Shown in pieces: positions 29,194-38,545 of a stretch of 64,000 nt of DNA. Both the position numbers and the translations under genes were made by a program. Source of the stretch: CAWBOY01 sp963790585 (GTDB lineage: Bacteria > Planctomycetota > Planctomycetia > Gemmatales > Gemmataceae); the NCBI GenBank assembly GCA_963790585.1, contig CAWBOY010000002.1, positions 310,001 to 374,000 of the forward strand, in the 5' to 3' direction. Position 1 is the first letter of the stretch; each line of letters starts with the position of its first letter. A model generated the notes under the pieces. The model saw only the letters and a program-made list of their open reading frames with translations. It had not been told where the DNA came from and did no database searches.

Positions 29194-29302
29194 CGAATGC
29201 AGCCTTGCGGACAAGAGATATTTGGGTGCGTTTCGCGGTGATCCAAAGGAGGAGATACCATCCGATGGCTTGCGGTTTTTCTAACTGGCGGCAAGCTGGC
29301 GG

Positions 29303-30049
29303 CTATCTATTCGTCGGTCGAGTTTTGTCTAATGCCGTTCGAATCCCCTCAATTGCTGGTGATTGATCTGGTTTCATTGCCACACGGGGCTGCTTTCTCC
29401 AACGCTGAATCGCCATCAAGAATCGCTTCTTCTCATCCTCATCCGAGAACGCGGTTGGTGGCACAATGAGGCAACCTTTGTCGCGAAGGTCAAATAGGAT
29501 TCGTAGCTGCGTGGAAATTATCTCAGCAACCGCATCCCAAGATGCTCGACTTTCTTTCTGTTCGAGTAACTCGATCCCTTCGTCCGATTTCTGATAGGTC
29601 ATTCGCTCTACAATTCCGTTGGCTGTGAAAAGAACACGATAACGCGCCTCAGCGCGATAGACACCGAGCTGATAACACAGATCCACAAGACCCGTAACTG
29701 CGCTGCTGCGCGATTTATGCTGTCGATACCAGAACCCAATAAGCAGGATAGAAACACAGCCAAAGAGCAGCCACACTAACACAGCCCCCAAGTACACGGT
29801 GACCAACACAATAGTGCCCATTATAAATGCTAGGGTAACCATACTGAGAGAAAATGAATACAAGGCGCTCCAAAGACCTTGCAAAAAGCGAACTGAAAGC
29901 GAAGTGGTCTGTCTGCCCGCCTTTATTGCGCTACGCAATGAATATCGGCCAAGGACAAGGTAATCGCCCTTAGTGAGGACATATTCAACCTCCCAACTAT
30001 CCCTTGCGGCCGTTGCGGGCAGATTGTTCGTAATCCCTGTATTCATCAC
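29303..30049 (-). CDS. YcxB-like membrane protein
   Basis: 248 residues. Two hydrophobic helices (about residues 60-110) are followed by a soluble C-terminal part with the YcxB-like pattern: YRVLFTANGIVERMTYQ, SRASWDAVAEIISTQLRILFDLRDKGCLIVPPTAFSDEDEKKRFL. This architecture is widespread in bacteria and has no known function. The gene is divergent from the downstream epimerase gene, with about 90 bases between them. The frame is intact. Confidence 0.65.
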   Translation of the reverse strand: MMNTGITNNLPATAARDSWEVEYVLTKGDYLVLGRYSLRSAIKAGRQTTSLSVRFLQGLWSALYSFSLSMVTLAFIMGTIVLVTVYLGAVLVWLLFGCVSILLIGFWYRQHKSRSSAVTGLVDLCYQLGVYRAEARYRVLFTANGIVERMTYQKSDEGIELLEQKESRASWDAVAEIISTQLRILFDLRDKGCLIVPPTAFSDEDEKKRFLMAIQRWRKQPRVAMKPDQSPAIEGIRTALDKTRPTNR

Positions 30050-30137
30050 GCTGGCCCTCGTGGATCGCTTCGACTATGACATGCTAATCAGCTTCGAGAC
30101 CAAAGCGAAGCAAAAAAGACCACGAGAGGAGACGAGC

Positions 30138-31155
30138 GTGCGCGTTCTTTTGACAGGCGGCTATGGGTGTATCGGCAGCTGGATCGCTGCGCAATCTGCT
30201 CGAGCGCGGCGACCAGGTTTGGATTTACGACCTCAAGGAAGATCCACGCCGGCTTCAGCTGATATTGCCAGAAGAGAAAGTGCGGCAGATCTCCTTTATC
30301 CAGGGCGACGTCACCGATTTGCCGAAGCTCAAAAAAGCACTGAGCGATAACAAGATTTCGCATATCGTACACCTCGCGGGCCTGCAAGTGCCCACCTGTC
30401 GAGCCAATCCGATTCTTGGCGCGACGGTCAATGTCGTCGGAACACTGGCTGTCTTCGAGGCCGTGAAGGAGTTGGGTGCGCAGATTCAGCGGCTGGTCTA
30501 CGCCAGCTCGGCAGCCGTCTTCGGGGCGCCGGAGGATTACCCCGCCGGCCCGCTGGCTGACGACGTGAAGCTGACACCTTCGACGCATTATGGCTTCTTC
30601 AAATGCTGCAACGAAGGCAACGCCCGCATCTATTACCGAGATTCGGGAATATCCAGCATTGGCTTGCGGCCCTGGACCGTCTATGGCGTCGGCCGTGACC
30701 TTGGAATGACGAGCGAGCCGACCAAGGCGATCAAGTCCTTGGCTCTAGGTCGGAAGTATCACATTACCTATGGTGGCTATCAGGATTTGCAATGGGTCGA
30801 TGACGTCGCCAAGACCTTCGTTCGCTGTCTCGAAGCACCGTATACGGGCGCCAAATCATACAACCTGCGCGGTGCCGTCGTCGATTTACCCACTCTTCAC
30901 AAAGCCCTGTGTGAAGTCGATCCCGCGGCGGCGAAGCTAATCACGCATGGCGAAAACCAAATTGCCATCGCCTACAACCTCGACGATGCCGCGTTGCAGC
31001 GCGACCTCGGACCGATGCCGAAAACGCCGCTAGTCGAAGGAATACGGCGAACACTCCAGCATTTCAAACAACTGCAGGCCGAAGCACGTTTGGATACGTC
31101 GGATATCGACGCCCCCGCGCCCGTTGTAACGAAAATTGACAAAACGGATATTTGA
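30138..31155 (+). CDS. NAD-dependent epimerase/dehydratase (extended SDR), frameshifted
   Basis: About 338 residues. The GTG at 30138, preceded by GAGGAG, opens VRVLLTGGYGCIGSW, a Rossmann nucleotide-binding loop. The frame changes near 30180 and resumes LRNLLERGDQVWIYDLKEDP. YASSAAVFG and HYGFFKCCNEG carry the catalytic serine and the YxxxK pair, and GLRPWTVYGVGRD is the substrate loop seen in sugar-nucleotide epimerases. The likely substrate is a nucleotide sugar, but the sequence does not show which. Confidence 0.85.
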
Positions 31156-31172
31156 TTACGCTCACCAGCCCC

Positions 31173-31265
31173 GTTTAGCCGCGAGCCGATAGGCGAGTGC
31201 TGCGCGGTAGCGCTATTTAAAAAAGCGCTATCAAACAGCGCTCGCCTGCTGGCTCGCGGCTAAAC
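31173..31265. repeat. 93-bp palindromic repeat between convergent genes
   Basis: GTTTAGCCGCGAGCC (31173-31187) and GGCTCGCGGCTAAAC (31251-31265) are perfect inverted repeats with further pairing inside (AGCGCT segments, AGGCGAG/CTCGCCT). The stop codon of the minus-strand hydrolase lies within the right arm, so insertion of this repeat may have set the present end of that protein. Confidence 0.75.
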
Positions 31266-32057
31266 ACAATGCAAGTCCTTTAGGAAATCCCGAACCACCC
31301 CATTAAATCGCTCCGGCTGTTCCATATTGCTCAAATGCCCCGCGCCTTCGATTATCTCGAACTTCGCTCCAGGAATCGCCGCCGCCATCCGTCGAGCCCC
31401 GTCTGGCGGCGTCGGCTTGTCGTAGCTGCCGACGACTATTAGCGTTGGCACGCACAGGCCAGGTAAAGCGGACGTCGCGTCGCCTCGATCACGCAGCGCT
31501 TGTAAACCAGCGACGATTCCTTCTCGAGACTGGCTCGAACCGATCTGCCGCACGGCTTCGACGAGGTCGGGCCGTTCGCTCAATGTTTTTTCGGACAGCA
31601 GCTTCGGCAGCATTTGTTCCACCACCGCCGACGCGGAATTCGTGGTTGCGAGGCCGATCATCTTGTCACGATTGGCTTTCGCGGTCGTATCATCGGCCTC
31701 CGCTTTTGTGTCGGCAAGGATAAGTGCGAGCAGGCGATGACCGTGGCGCCGCGCGAACGACAGGGCCACATAACCACCCATCGACAGGCCGCCAAGGATC
31801 GCCTGCTCGATTCCCAACTCATCGAGCAAACCGACGATCGTGTCGGCCATGCCGTCAATGGTTGTTAATCCCACCATCGGCCGGCTGTCGCCGAAACCAG
31901 GCAAATCAGGCGTAATCACGCGCACGATCGGCGACAACGCCTGGCGCTGCTCGTGCCACATTGCCGCGGACAACGGAAAGGCGTGAAGCAATATCAGAGC
32001 CGGCCCTTCGCCGACGTCGTCGAAGCTCAACGAATCCTTTTTGGTGCGTTGTTTCAT
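31260..32057 (-). CDS. Alpha/beta-fold hydrolase with complete catalytic triad
   Basis: 265 residues from the ATG at 32057. The pattern is that of the BioH/RutD-like branch: ALILLHAFPLSAAMW (oxyanion HAFP), LGGLSMGGYVA (nucleophile GLSMG), VVGSYDKPTPP (acid), and EGAGHLSNMEQPERFN (histidine). It is therefore expected to be an active esterase, lactonase or carbon-carbon hydrolase; the substrate is not evident. The C-terminal FLKDLHCV ends inside a repeat. Confidence 0.85.
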   Translation of the reverse strand: MKQRTKKDSLSFDDVGEGPALILLHAFPLSAAMWHEQRQALSPIVRVITPDLPGFGDSRPMVGLTTIDGMADTIVGLLDELGIEQAILGGLSMGGYVALSFARRHGHRLLALILADTKAEADDTTAKANRDKMIGLATTNSASAVVEQMLPKLLSEKTLSERPDLVEAVRQIGSSQSREGIVAGLQALRDRGDATSALPGLCVPTLIVVGSYDKPTPPDGARRMAAAIPGAKFEIIEGAGHLSNMEQPERFNGVVRDFLKDLHCV

Positions 32058-32147
32058 ACTCGTGCCGTCAATTGGTTGGCCTGGTCGAGGAAAGAGTTTC
32101 GCGGGGTTCCCTTGCGGGTTACGCATGTCCGTGCCTATCTTCTTATT

Positions 32148-33230
32148 ATGGGAAAACAAACACCTGAGCCGCCGACACTGTTCAAGGATCATACGGCATC
32201 CGAATTGTGCGCCAGGCTGAAAGTTCACGGCGTGACGCCGCGACTCGCGCGACGGCTGCAGGCCGCGATTTTGCAACGTGGCGCCCACGAAGTTCCGGCA
32301 ACTCTCCCCGAGACGTCGCCGCGCCTACTCGACGAAATTCGCACGGCCACCCGAGTTCCGCGTCTGACACTCGTGGAAAAGCTCACTTCTCCGGTTGATG
32401 GCTTCACGAAATACCTGTTTCGAGGCGAGGGGCCACAAACATTTGAGACGGTGCGGATACCGCTGCTGCATCGGCAGGGCGAAGAGAAATATATCGTGTG
32501 TGTCAGCTCCCAGGTCGGCTGCGCCCTTGGTTGCGTCTTTTGTGCGACGGGACGGATGGGCTTTCAGCGCAATCTCCAAACCTGGGAAATCGTCGATCAG
32601 GTGCTTCAAGTGCGCGACGACTCCGAGTATCCTGTCCGCGGCGTCGTCTTCATGGGGATGGGTGAGCCGTTTCTGAATTACGATCGAGTTCTCAAAGCGG
32701 CCGATATTCTTTCGGAACCCTGCGGCGGGGCGATCGCGGCGGCCGCCATCACGATCTCGACGGTCGGCGTCGTGCCGATGATTCGGCGTTTCACCTTGGA
32801 GAAACGGCCCTATCGTCTCATCGTGTCGCTGACCGCGGCCACGTCCGAGTTGCGAAAAACGTTGCTGCCCATGGAAGAAATTCATCCCCTTCCTGAATTG
32901 ATGGCTGCGATCCGCGAATACCAAGAGGCGAGCGGCACGCGCATGACCCTGGCCTGGACGATGCTGGCCGGCGTCAACACGGGCGCGGATCAGGCCCGCG
33001 CTCTGGGCGAACTCACGGCCGGTCTACCGGTGAAACTCGATCTCATCGACGTGAATGATGTGACGGGGCAGTTTCAACCGCCGAGCGATGCGGAGCGAAA
33101 CGCCTTCCGTGACGCAATCACGGCGCAACTAGCGATTCCTGTCGCGCGGCGTTACAGTGGCGGGCGAGACATCCAGGGCGCATGCGGAATGTTGGCGGGC
33201 CGGCCGCTCGATCTGCTACCCAACGACTGA
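32148..33230 (+). CDS. rlmN: 23S rRNA / tRNA (adenine C2) methyltransferase RlmN-type radical SAM enzyme
   Basis: 360 residues, start ATG 32148. The CALGCVFC motif (CxxxCxxC) binds the 4Fe-4S cluster. SSQVGC before it, GRMGFQRNLQTWEIVDQV, VVFMGMGEPFLNYDRV and ISTVGVVPMIRRF are classical RlmN segments. The C-terminal GGRDIQGACGML contains the second catalytic cysteine. The enzyme methylates A2503 of 23S rRNA and A37 of some tRNAs; a Cfr-like A2503 C8 specificity is less likely. The frame is intact. Confidence 0.9.
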   Translation: MGKQTPEPPTLFKDHTASELCARLKVHGVTPRLARRLQAAILQRGAHEVPATLPETSPRLLDEIRTATRVPRLTLVEKLTSPVDGFTKYLFRGEGPQTFETVRIPLLHRQGEEKYIVCVSSQVGCALGCVFCATGRMGFQRNLQTWEIVDQVLQVRDDSEYPVRGVVFMGMGEPFLNYDRVLKAADILSEPCGGAIAAAAITISTVGVVPMIRRFTLEKRPYRLIVSLTAATSELRKTLLPMEEIHPLPELMAAIREYQEASGTRMTLAWTMLAGVNTGADQARALGELTAGLPVKLDLIDVNDVTGQFQPPSDAERNAFRDAITAQLAIPVARRYSGGRDIQGACGMLAGRPLDLLPND

Positions 33231-33241
33231 GACGGGCCTAC

Positions 33242-33367
33242 TGCGCCGTGCAGACTAAAATTACGGGTGGCACAGACATTCCTGTCTGTGCAGCGAAAGG
33301 CCCATTCGTCGGTTCCCGCACAGACAGGAATGTCTGTGCCACCCGTAATTTTAGTCTGCACGGCGCA
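33242..33367. mobile_element. 126-bp MITE with 50-bp perfect inverted repeats, TSD CTAC
   Basis: The arms 33242-33291 (TGCGCCGTGCAGACTAAAAT...) and 33318-33367 are perfect reverse complements around a 26-base centre. CTAC occurs directly on both sides (33238-33241 and 33368-33371), as expected for a target duplication. The inner part GGCACAGACATTCCTGTCTG is itself palindromic and, to my recollection, is common in planctomycete genomes. No coding capacity. Confidence 0.85.
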
Positions 33368-33428
33368 CTACTTCGAGCGGAGCCGTGGCCTCGTCGAACT
33401 CGAGTCAATCCTTTTGGAAACGCTTCCC

Positions 33429-34252
33429 ATGTCGCGGCAGTGCAAGCTATGCGGAGGCAAGCTGTTCGGCGGTTCGATCGCGCTTGGCGTTTGCGAGTAT
33501 TGCGCGCTTGATCGGCAAGTCGTGCGCGGGTTGATCGCCAGGGAACCGGAAGATGATGACGATTTCACGAAAGATGATGTCCCCAGTCTTTATGAACGGC
33601 GCCGTGGCGGGCCGGAGTGGGCCCGATTCAAGAGCGGCTTGAGTTTCCACCTGACTTGTTTGTTTTTCTTGACCCCCATTTCCCTCGGCTTAGTGGGTGC
33701 TGTCTCGTCGCACGCGGTCGGACGTGACTTAGGGGGCTTCTTGGTCTTAGGGTGTGTGCTTGTCTTCTTTTTTTGGCTTATCGGTTCGGCGCAGCTCTGT
33801 TCGGTGCCGAATCAGGCAGGCTTGAAAGTGTTCGCCTGGGGCAATTTCGTCTGTCCGCTCGTGGGCGTCTTTTTCTTCTTCATCTTCACCTGCATGAATG
33901 CCTGGTCGCATAGTGGCAGCGGGTCCGCCGTCGGGCGCTCAGCTTGATTGGCGCGACTTGCTTCATCCCGTTGCTAGCCATCGCCATGGGAGTTTTTTAC
34001 ACGGGATTGCTCAGAGGCACCGCTCGATACTATGGCGACAACGAGCTAGGCGGTCGAGTGGTAGTCTTCGCGGTTCTGGCGTTGATTGTGTTGCTCCTCT
34101 TCTCTTTCGTTTGGGTCAACCTTCTGATTGCCGGCATCCGCGACGACAATGGCGCTGTCCCATTCTTCGTCTGCGTGAGTGTCGTGCTTTTGCCGATCTT
34201 GAATATCTGGCTAATTACGTTAGTCAGCAGGGTGCGCGGCCTTATTGAATGA
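33429..34252 (+). CDS. Zinc-ribbon membrane protein (frameshifted)
   Basis: About 274 residues. The N-terminus MSRQCKLCGGKLFGGSIALGVCEYCALDR has two CxxC pairs, a zinc ribbon. An acidic linker and about five hydrophobic helices follow. The frame changes near 33915-33940 (SGSAVGRSA against LSLIGATCFIPLLAI), and the second half contains three more helices. Function unknown; the zinc-ribbon plus membrane layout recurs in planctomycete hypothetical proteins. A MITE lies immediately upstream. Confidence 0.65.
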
Positions 34253-34593
34253 TTGACAAAAGTGTCAACGACGGATCCGGAGAGTCGGCTCATGAAGATG
34301 GCCGTTGTTGGTGATTGAGGCTGACTGGGGGCGACAGCAGGTCGCTATGGGTAGTTTCGACCTTTGCCGACGAAAATCTAGCTCGCTTGGGTTAGGTAGG
34401 CCAACAAAAAAATGATGCGCGGAGTTCTGAATGGCGAAGCGAGCAGAGCGGGCGCATTGGGGATATGGTCGTAGGCTCTTCACGCCCGGCTCTTGTCTAA
34501 GCATGGCCCGCCTTGACCGGCGCGGCGAGAGCGACTACAACCGAACCCACCCGGATGGATTCGGGGAACATCGCATCAAGGAGGCAGAACCCC
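34253..34593. other. 341-base intergenic region with a small inverted repeat
   Basis: TTGACA AAAG TGTCAA (34253-34268) is a 6+6 inverted repeat just after the preceding stop codon and could be an operator or simply chance. GCGACAGCAGGTCGC (34340-34354) is a small hairpin. I see no convincing gene here. Confidence 0.35.
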
Positions 34594-36237
34594 GTGCCGA
34601 TGCCGCCGCGCTCCGCAGATCTCTCGCCCTCGCCTTGGCTCTACCGCTCGCTTGCTGGCCTCCTCATCTTCGGCGCCGCTTTTGCTCATATCGCTTACCT
34701 TTTCAGCGCCAACGCACTCGATCTCGCGCCCGACGAGGCCCACTATTGGGATTGGTCCAGGCACCTCGACTGGAGCTACTACAGCAAGGGGCCGCTGGTC
34801 GCGTACCTTATTCGGGGCTCCTGTGAATTGTTCGGCTCACTATCGATGCACTGGGCCGGTAATCTGATGCCGGCGATTCGGCTGCCCGCGGTTCTATGCG
34901 GCAGCCTGCTGCTGGTGAGTGTTTACGTATTGACCGTTCAAGTCTTTCAGCGCGAGGCGCTCGCACTCGGCACGGTGGCGCTGGCGCTGACGTTACCCAT
35001 CATCACGGCCGGGTCGACGCTCATGACCATCGATTCGCCTTATACCTGTTGCTGGGGTTGGGCGCTCGTTTTGTGCCATCACGCGATTTTTTCTCGATCG
35101 ACCTGGGCCTGGGCTCTAGCCGGCGTGTTGATTGGGCTGGGCGTACTGGCCAAGTACACGATGATCTTGTTTGTGCCCTCGGTAGGGTTGTTTTTGCTCT
35201 TCACGCCCGCTTTTCGTCATTTGCTTTGGCGGCCCGGGTTCTGGATAATGACTCTTGTAACCGCTCTCTTTTGTCTGCCAATCGTCGTCTGGAACTTCGA
35301 ACACAAATGGGTCACGTTCTTCCATGTTCAAGCACTCGGCGGTGTGAATCAGACGAAGATTTATTGGCTCGGACCGATCGTCTATATCGGCGGACAATTC
35401 GCGCTGCTACTCGGGTTTTGGTTCATCGCTTGGGTGTCGGCCATGGTCGACCGCAATCCGTTGCGCGAGTGCGATCCCAAGGTTGGTTATCTCTGGTGGC
35501 TTTCAGCGCCGATGTTTGGCCTTTTTCTGACGTTTAGTTTGACGACGGGTGGCGGCGAACTCAATTGGCCCGTCACGGCCTACATTTCCGGCTTGGTCCT
35601 GACCGGTCCCTGGCTGACGCAGCGACTCCGAACGGCCGTCGGTTGGGATCGCCGCCTATTCGCCGGTAGCTTGGCGTTTTGTGCGGTCCTGGGCTTGTCG
35701 GGGGCGATTTTGCTCCATTGCAGTTCGGTTATTCATCCGCTGCTCCTCCAGATCACCGGTCCCGAGGGCGTCGACAATCGCATGCCGTTGCGCAAAGTCG
35801 ATCCAACCTGCCGCCTCAAGGGCTGGCGACTCCTCGCGGAAGAAGTCGATCGTTTACGTCGCGAGTGCGAAGCCCGAGGCGAGGTCGTCGAAATCGTCGG
35901 CTCGAACTGGTCGTTGCCTGGCGAACTTGGCGTTTATTGCGCGGGGCATCCACAAGCCTATTCGTTAGGCGACATGCTACAGGATCGGCACAGCCAATAT
36001 GATTTCTGGCCTGGCCCGGGCAAAGAGAGGGATCTCGACCTGTTCAAAGGCAAGACGTTTATTGCGGTAAACGTCTTCGAAAAGGACGTCGCCACGTTGG
36101 CGCCAGCGTTCGATCAGATCGAGCCGGCGCGGATCGTCGAATATCGCGAAGGTGGCCAGGTGCTGAGCCTTTGGTCCGTTACCGTCTGTCGGGGATACAA
36201 AGGCGGCGTGACGCGCGGCGGGCCGCAGTTTCATTGA
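34594..36237 (+). CDS. GT39/ArnT-like membrane glycosyltransferase
   Basis: About 547 residues. The GTG at 34594 lies nine bases after AAGGAGG and is the preferred start; ATG 34600 is close. The first luminal loop carries LAPDEAHYWDWSRHLDWSYYSKGPL, the acidic DEAHYW motif of GT39/GT83 polyprenyl-phosphate sugar transferases (PMT/ArnT family). About ten or eleven transmembrane helices follow (to about residue 390), then a C-terminal periplasmic domain (LRRECEARGEVVEIVGSNW...). It should transfer a sugar from a polyprenyl-phosphate carrier to a lipid or protein outside the inner membrane. The acceptor is unknown. The frame is intact. Confidence 0.85.
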   Translation: MPMPPRSADLSPSPWLYRSLAGLLIFGAAFAHIAYLFSANALDLAPDEAHYWDWSRHLDWSYYSKGPLVAYLIRGSCELFGSLSMHWAGNLMPAIRLPAVLCGSLLLVSVYVLTVQVFQREALALGTVALALTLPIITAGSTLMTIDSPYTCCWGWALVLCHHAIFSRSTWAWALAGVLIGLGVLAKYTMILFVPSVGLFLLFTPAFRHLLWRPGFWIMTLVTALFCLPIVVWNFEHKWVTFFHVQALGGVNQTKIYWLGPIVYIGGQFALLLGFWFIAWVSAMVDRNPLRECDPKVGYLWWLSAPMFGLFLTFSLTTGGGELNWPVTAYISGLVLTGPWLTQRLRTAVGWDRRLFAGSLAFCAVLGLSGAILLHCSSVIHPLLLQITGPEGVDNRMPLRKVDPTCRLKGWRLLAEEVDRLRRECEARGEVVEIVGSNWSLPGELGVYCAGHPQAYSLGDMLQDRHSQYDFWPGPGKERDLDLFKGKTFIAVNVFEKDVATLAPAFDQIEPARIVEYREGGQVLSLWSVTVCRGYKGGVTRGGPQFH

Positions 36238-36371
36238 ATTGTGCGTGCGTATAGAGTGAGCAAATTCAAGTTGATTGCCGCCGGTTGCCGATAGTATCCT
36301 TTATGTAGACATCAGCGGACGCATCCTGGCTTGGGCTGGGATCAGGATTTTCGAGCGTCCGCTTACCCTGG

Positions 36372-36590
36372 ATGGGGTGGTCCGTGGATCTGTTATCTAT
36401 CTGCTGCGCCCGCTGCGGCCGTCTTTGGCGCGCGGCGTTGTCCTTTTCCCTCTACGAACAGCAGGCGGTAGAATCCTGCCCGTGTCCTGGGTGCGGGGCT
36501 CAGACTCTTTGCGTTCAGGAGCCGGCACCGTCGACGCCGACGCCAGTTTCACGGCGAGAGACGCGACGGCAGTTGCTGCAGCGGCGGTAG
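36372..36590 (+). CDS. Small possible zinc-ribbon protein
   Basis: 72 residues with cysteines spaced like a zinc ribbon: ICCARCGRLW near residue 11 and SCPCPGCGAQTL near residue 35. The C-terminal tail is basic (RRETRRQLLQRR). No clear ribosome-binding site is visible and the frame upstream is not obviously part of a larger gene, so this is tentative. Confidence 0.4.
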   Translation: MGWSVDLLSICCARCGRLWRAALSFSLYEQQAVESCPCPGCGAQTLCVQEPAPSTPTPVSRRETRRQLLQRR

Positions 36591-36612
36591 CGACAACGGT
36601 AAATTAGGGGCG

Positions 36613-36632
36613 ACCCCCGGCAAGCCGGGGGT
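36613..36632. terminator. GC-rich hairpin between convergent genes
   Basis: ACCCCCGGC pairs with GCCGGGGGT around AA, followed on the plus strand by TATATTAA. It lies 13 bases beyond the stop of the minus-strand deacylase gene and may end transcription from either side. Confidence 0.6.
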
Positions 36633-36644
36633 TATATTAAGAGA

Positions 36645-38216
36645 TCACTTCTTGGGCTCTGCGTGGCGCAGCACTTTTCCGGCGAGAGCTTTAGTATATT
36701 TTTCATCTTCTATGGCGAGTTTGCCGTTTACGAACAAATAGCGCACTCCTGGCGTGTATTGGTGTGGCTTCTCGTAGGTAGCGACATCGCGAAAGGTCGC
36801 TGGATCGAAGACGACGATGTCGGCAAAATAACCGACTTTGAGATAGCCACGCTCTGGCAAATGCAAAATGTCGGCCGGGAGCCCGTTGCAGCTGCGCAGA
36901 GCGTGTTCGAGCGTGATGGTGTGATCGATTAAGGCATAGCGGCCGACTTTACGCGGGAAGGTGCCGTAGCTGCGTGGGTGGGGCACGGTAGTATCGGAGG
37001 GAACACGGGCACCTCCGTCGCTGGCCGTGGCGACCCACGACTGTTTCATGATGAGCCGGACGTCTTCTTCACTCATGCCAAAGTTCACCACTCCGGCGCC
37101 GCCATTGCGCTCGATCTCCACGACAATATCGACGGCCGACTTTTTCTCCTTCTCAGCGATCTCGTTGAGACTCTTACCGCTCCAATCGGGGTGCGGCTTG
37201 TAATAGGCGATTTTGACGCTGGCACCTCCTTGACGGCCGTCGATTGCCTGCTCGATCGACTTGCGCATGGCGGGGCCCGCGACAGGATCATCGAGACGCG
37301 CGAGATATTCTAAGCGATCGCCCTCGCGAAAACGGGTCGGAATAACGGTCGCGGCCAGGGAAGTGCTGCTGGCGATATAGGGATATTGGTCTGCCGTCAC
37401 TGTTTGGCCGGCCTTGCGAGCCTTTTCGATCAAGGCAATCTGATCGCCTGCCTTGCCCCAGACTTTTCGGCCTGACGCTTTCATGTGCGAAATATGGACG
37501 GCAAGTCCAGCCTCCTGGCCAATGCGGATCGCCTCGGCCGTCGCATCGAGTACGCCCACGCCCTCGTCACGAATATGGCTCGCGTAGAGACCACCATGCT
37601 TCGCAGCTGCGCGAGCGAGCGCAATCAGTTCGTCTGTCTTCGAGTAACTTCCGGGCGTGTAGATCAGGCCGGTAGAGAGGCCCCAGGCGCCATCGGTCAT
37701 GCCGTGCTCAATTAAAGAGGCCATTTTCGTCAGTTCGGCTTCCGTCGGGGCACGGTTCGAATTCTTCATTACCTTCTCGCGGACGGCGTTATGAGGCATC
37801 AAGTGGATGACGTTGCTGCCGACGCCGTTCTTCTCCAATCGCGCGAAAAAGCTGGCCACATCGGTCGGCCCTGCGCCGCAGTTGCCTGTCACGACTGTCG
37901 TTACGCCTTGCTTGAGATAGTTCAGATTATCGCGCGTCGCTGCGGCCAGGAGCGGGTCGTCGCTGTGCGTGTGCAAATCGATGAATCCCGGCGTGACGAT
38001 GAGTCCTTTGGCATCGAGAATGTCAGGCTTATTCGCCAATCGGAAGGTGCCGACGGCGACGATGCGATCCCCCTTGATCGCCACATCTCCCGCGACTCCA
38101 GCTGCGCCGCTGCCGTCGTATAAGGTGCCGCCGCGAACCACATAATCGGCTTCAACTGGGTCATCCATTAGCGATGCAGTGATCGACGCCGAGAGGAGCA
38201 GAAGCAAGTGGAACAT
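36645..38216 (-). CDS. N-acyl-D-amino-acid deacylase (D-aminoacylase), exported
   Basis: 523 residues beginning with a short signal sequence (MFHLLLLLSASITASLMDD). The amidohydrolase fold shows GFIDLHTHSDDPLL (HxH metal ligands), VTGNCGAGP (cysteine ligand), SHIRDEG and VHISHMKASG (further metal or catalytic residues), and ASDGGARVPSD (catalytic aspartate). The usual DhoA-like ends FADIVVFDP and RYLFVNGKLAIEDE are present. The enzyme family hydrolyses N-acyl-D-amino acids. Export suggests scavenging or peptidoglycan turnover. The frame is intact. Confidence 0.88.
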   Translation of the reverse strand: MFHLLLLLSASITASLMDDPVEADYVVRGGTLYDGSGAAGVAGDVAIKGDRIVAVGTFRLANKPDILDAKGLIVTPGFIDLHTHSDDPLLAAATRDNLNYLKQGVTTVVTGNCGAGPTDVASFFARLEKNGVGSNVIHLMPHNAVREKVMKNSNRAPTEAELTKMASLIEHGMTDGAWGLSTGLIYTPGSYSKTDELIALARAAAKHGGLYASHIRDEGVGVLDATAEAIRIGQEAGLAVHISHMKASGRKVWGKAGDQIALIEKARKAGQTVTADQYPYIASSTSLAATVIPTRFREGDRLEYLARLDDPVAGPAMRKSIEQAIDGRQGGASVKIAYYKPHPDWSGKSLNEIAEKEKKSAVDIVVEIERNGGAGVVNFGMSEEDVRLIMKQSWVATASDGGARVPSDTTVPHPRSYGTFPRKVGRYALIDHTITLEHALRSCNGLPADILHLPERGYLKVGYFADIVVFDPATFRDVATYEKPHQYTPGVRYLFVNGKLAIEDEKYTKALAGKVLRHAEPKK

Positions 38217-38355
38217 GGGAATACCTTCATGCCGAAATCATTGCGGGATTCGAGGATAATGCGTGTAGCCATCCTATGGAAAAGGATTTCGTACCATACC
38301 TTGCCTGGAGGTCCAATTTTAACGTCATTCGTCGGACTTTTTCGCTGATCTGCTC

Positions 38356-38384
38356 TTGCTGCGCAACCCATTCAGACTTACTAT
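38356..38384 (+). promoter_or_regulatory. Possible sigma-70-type promoter for the TIGR03000 gene
   Basis: TTGCTG (38356-38361) and TACTAT (38379-38384) are separated by 17 bases and lie about 160 bases before the ATG at 38546. The 329-base gap between the divergent genes 36645 and 38546 shows nothing else that I recognise. Planctomycete promoters are poorly defined, so confidence is low. Confidence 0.35.
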
Positions 38385-38545
38385 ATTCCCTGAAGTACCT
38401 ATCTTCTCGCCCGAGTCGCAGAGTATTTTGAATCCGAGGCAAAGAGAGGTTTCCTCTCGCGGCAGCTCTGTCGAAAAATTGGCGACGAAAGGGACTTCAT
38501 GACAGGTGTTTTGTCCCGCTTCTTTGATTTGCTAGGAGAAAAAGA

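Noticed and set aside
34265..34504. Minus-strand open frame before the GT39 gene
   Set aside because: No ribosome-binding site, atypical composition, and no recognisable motif.
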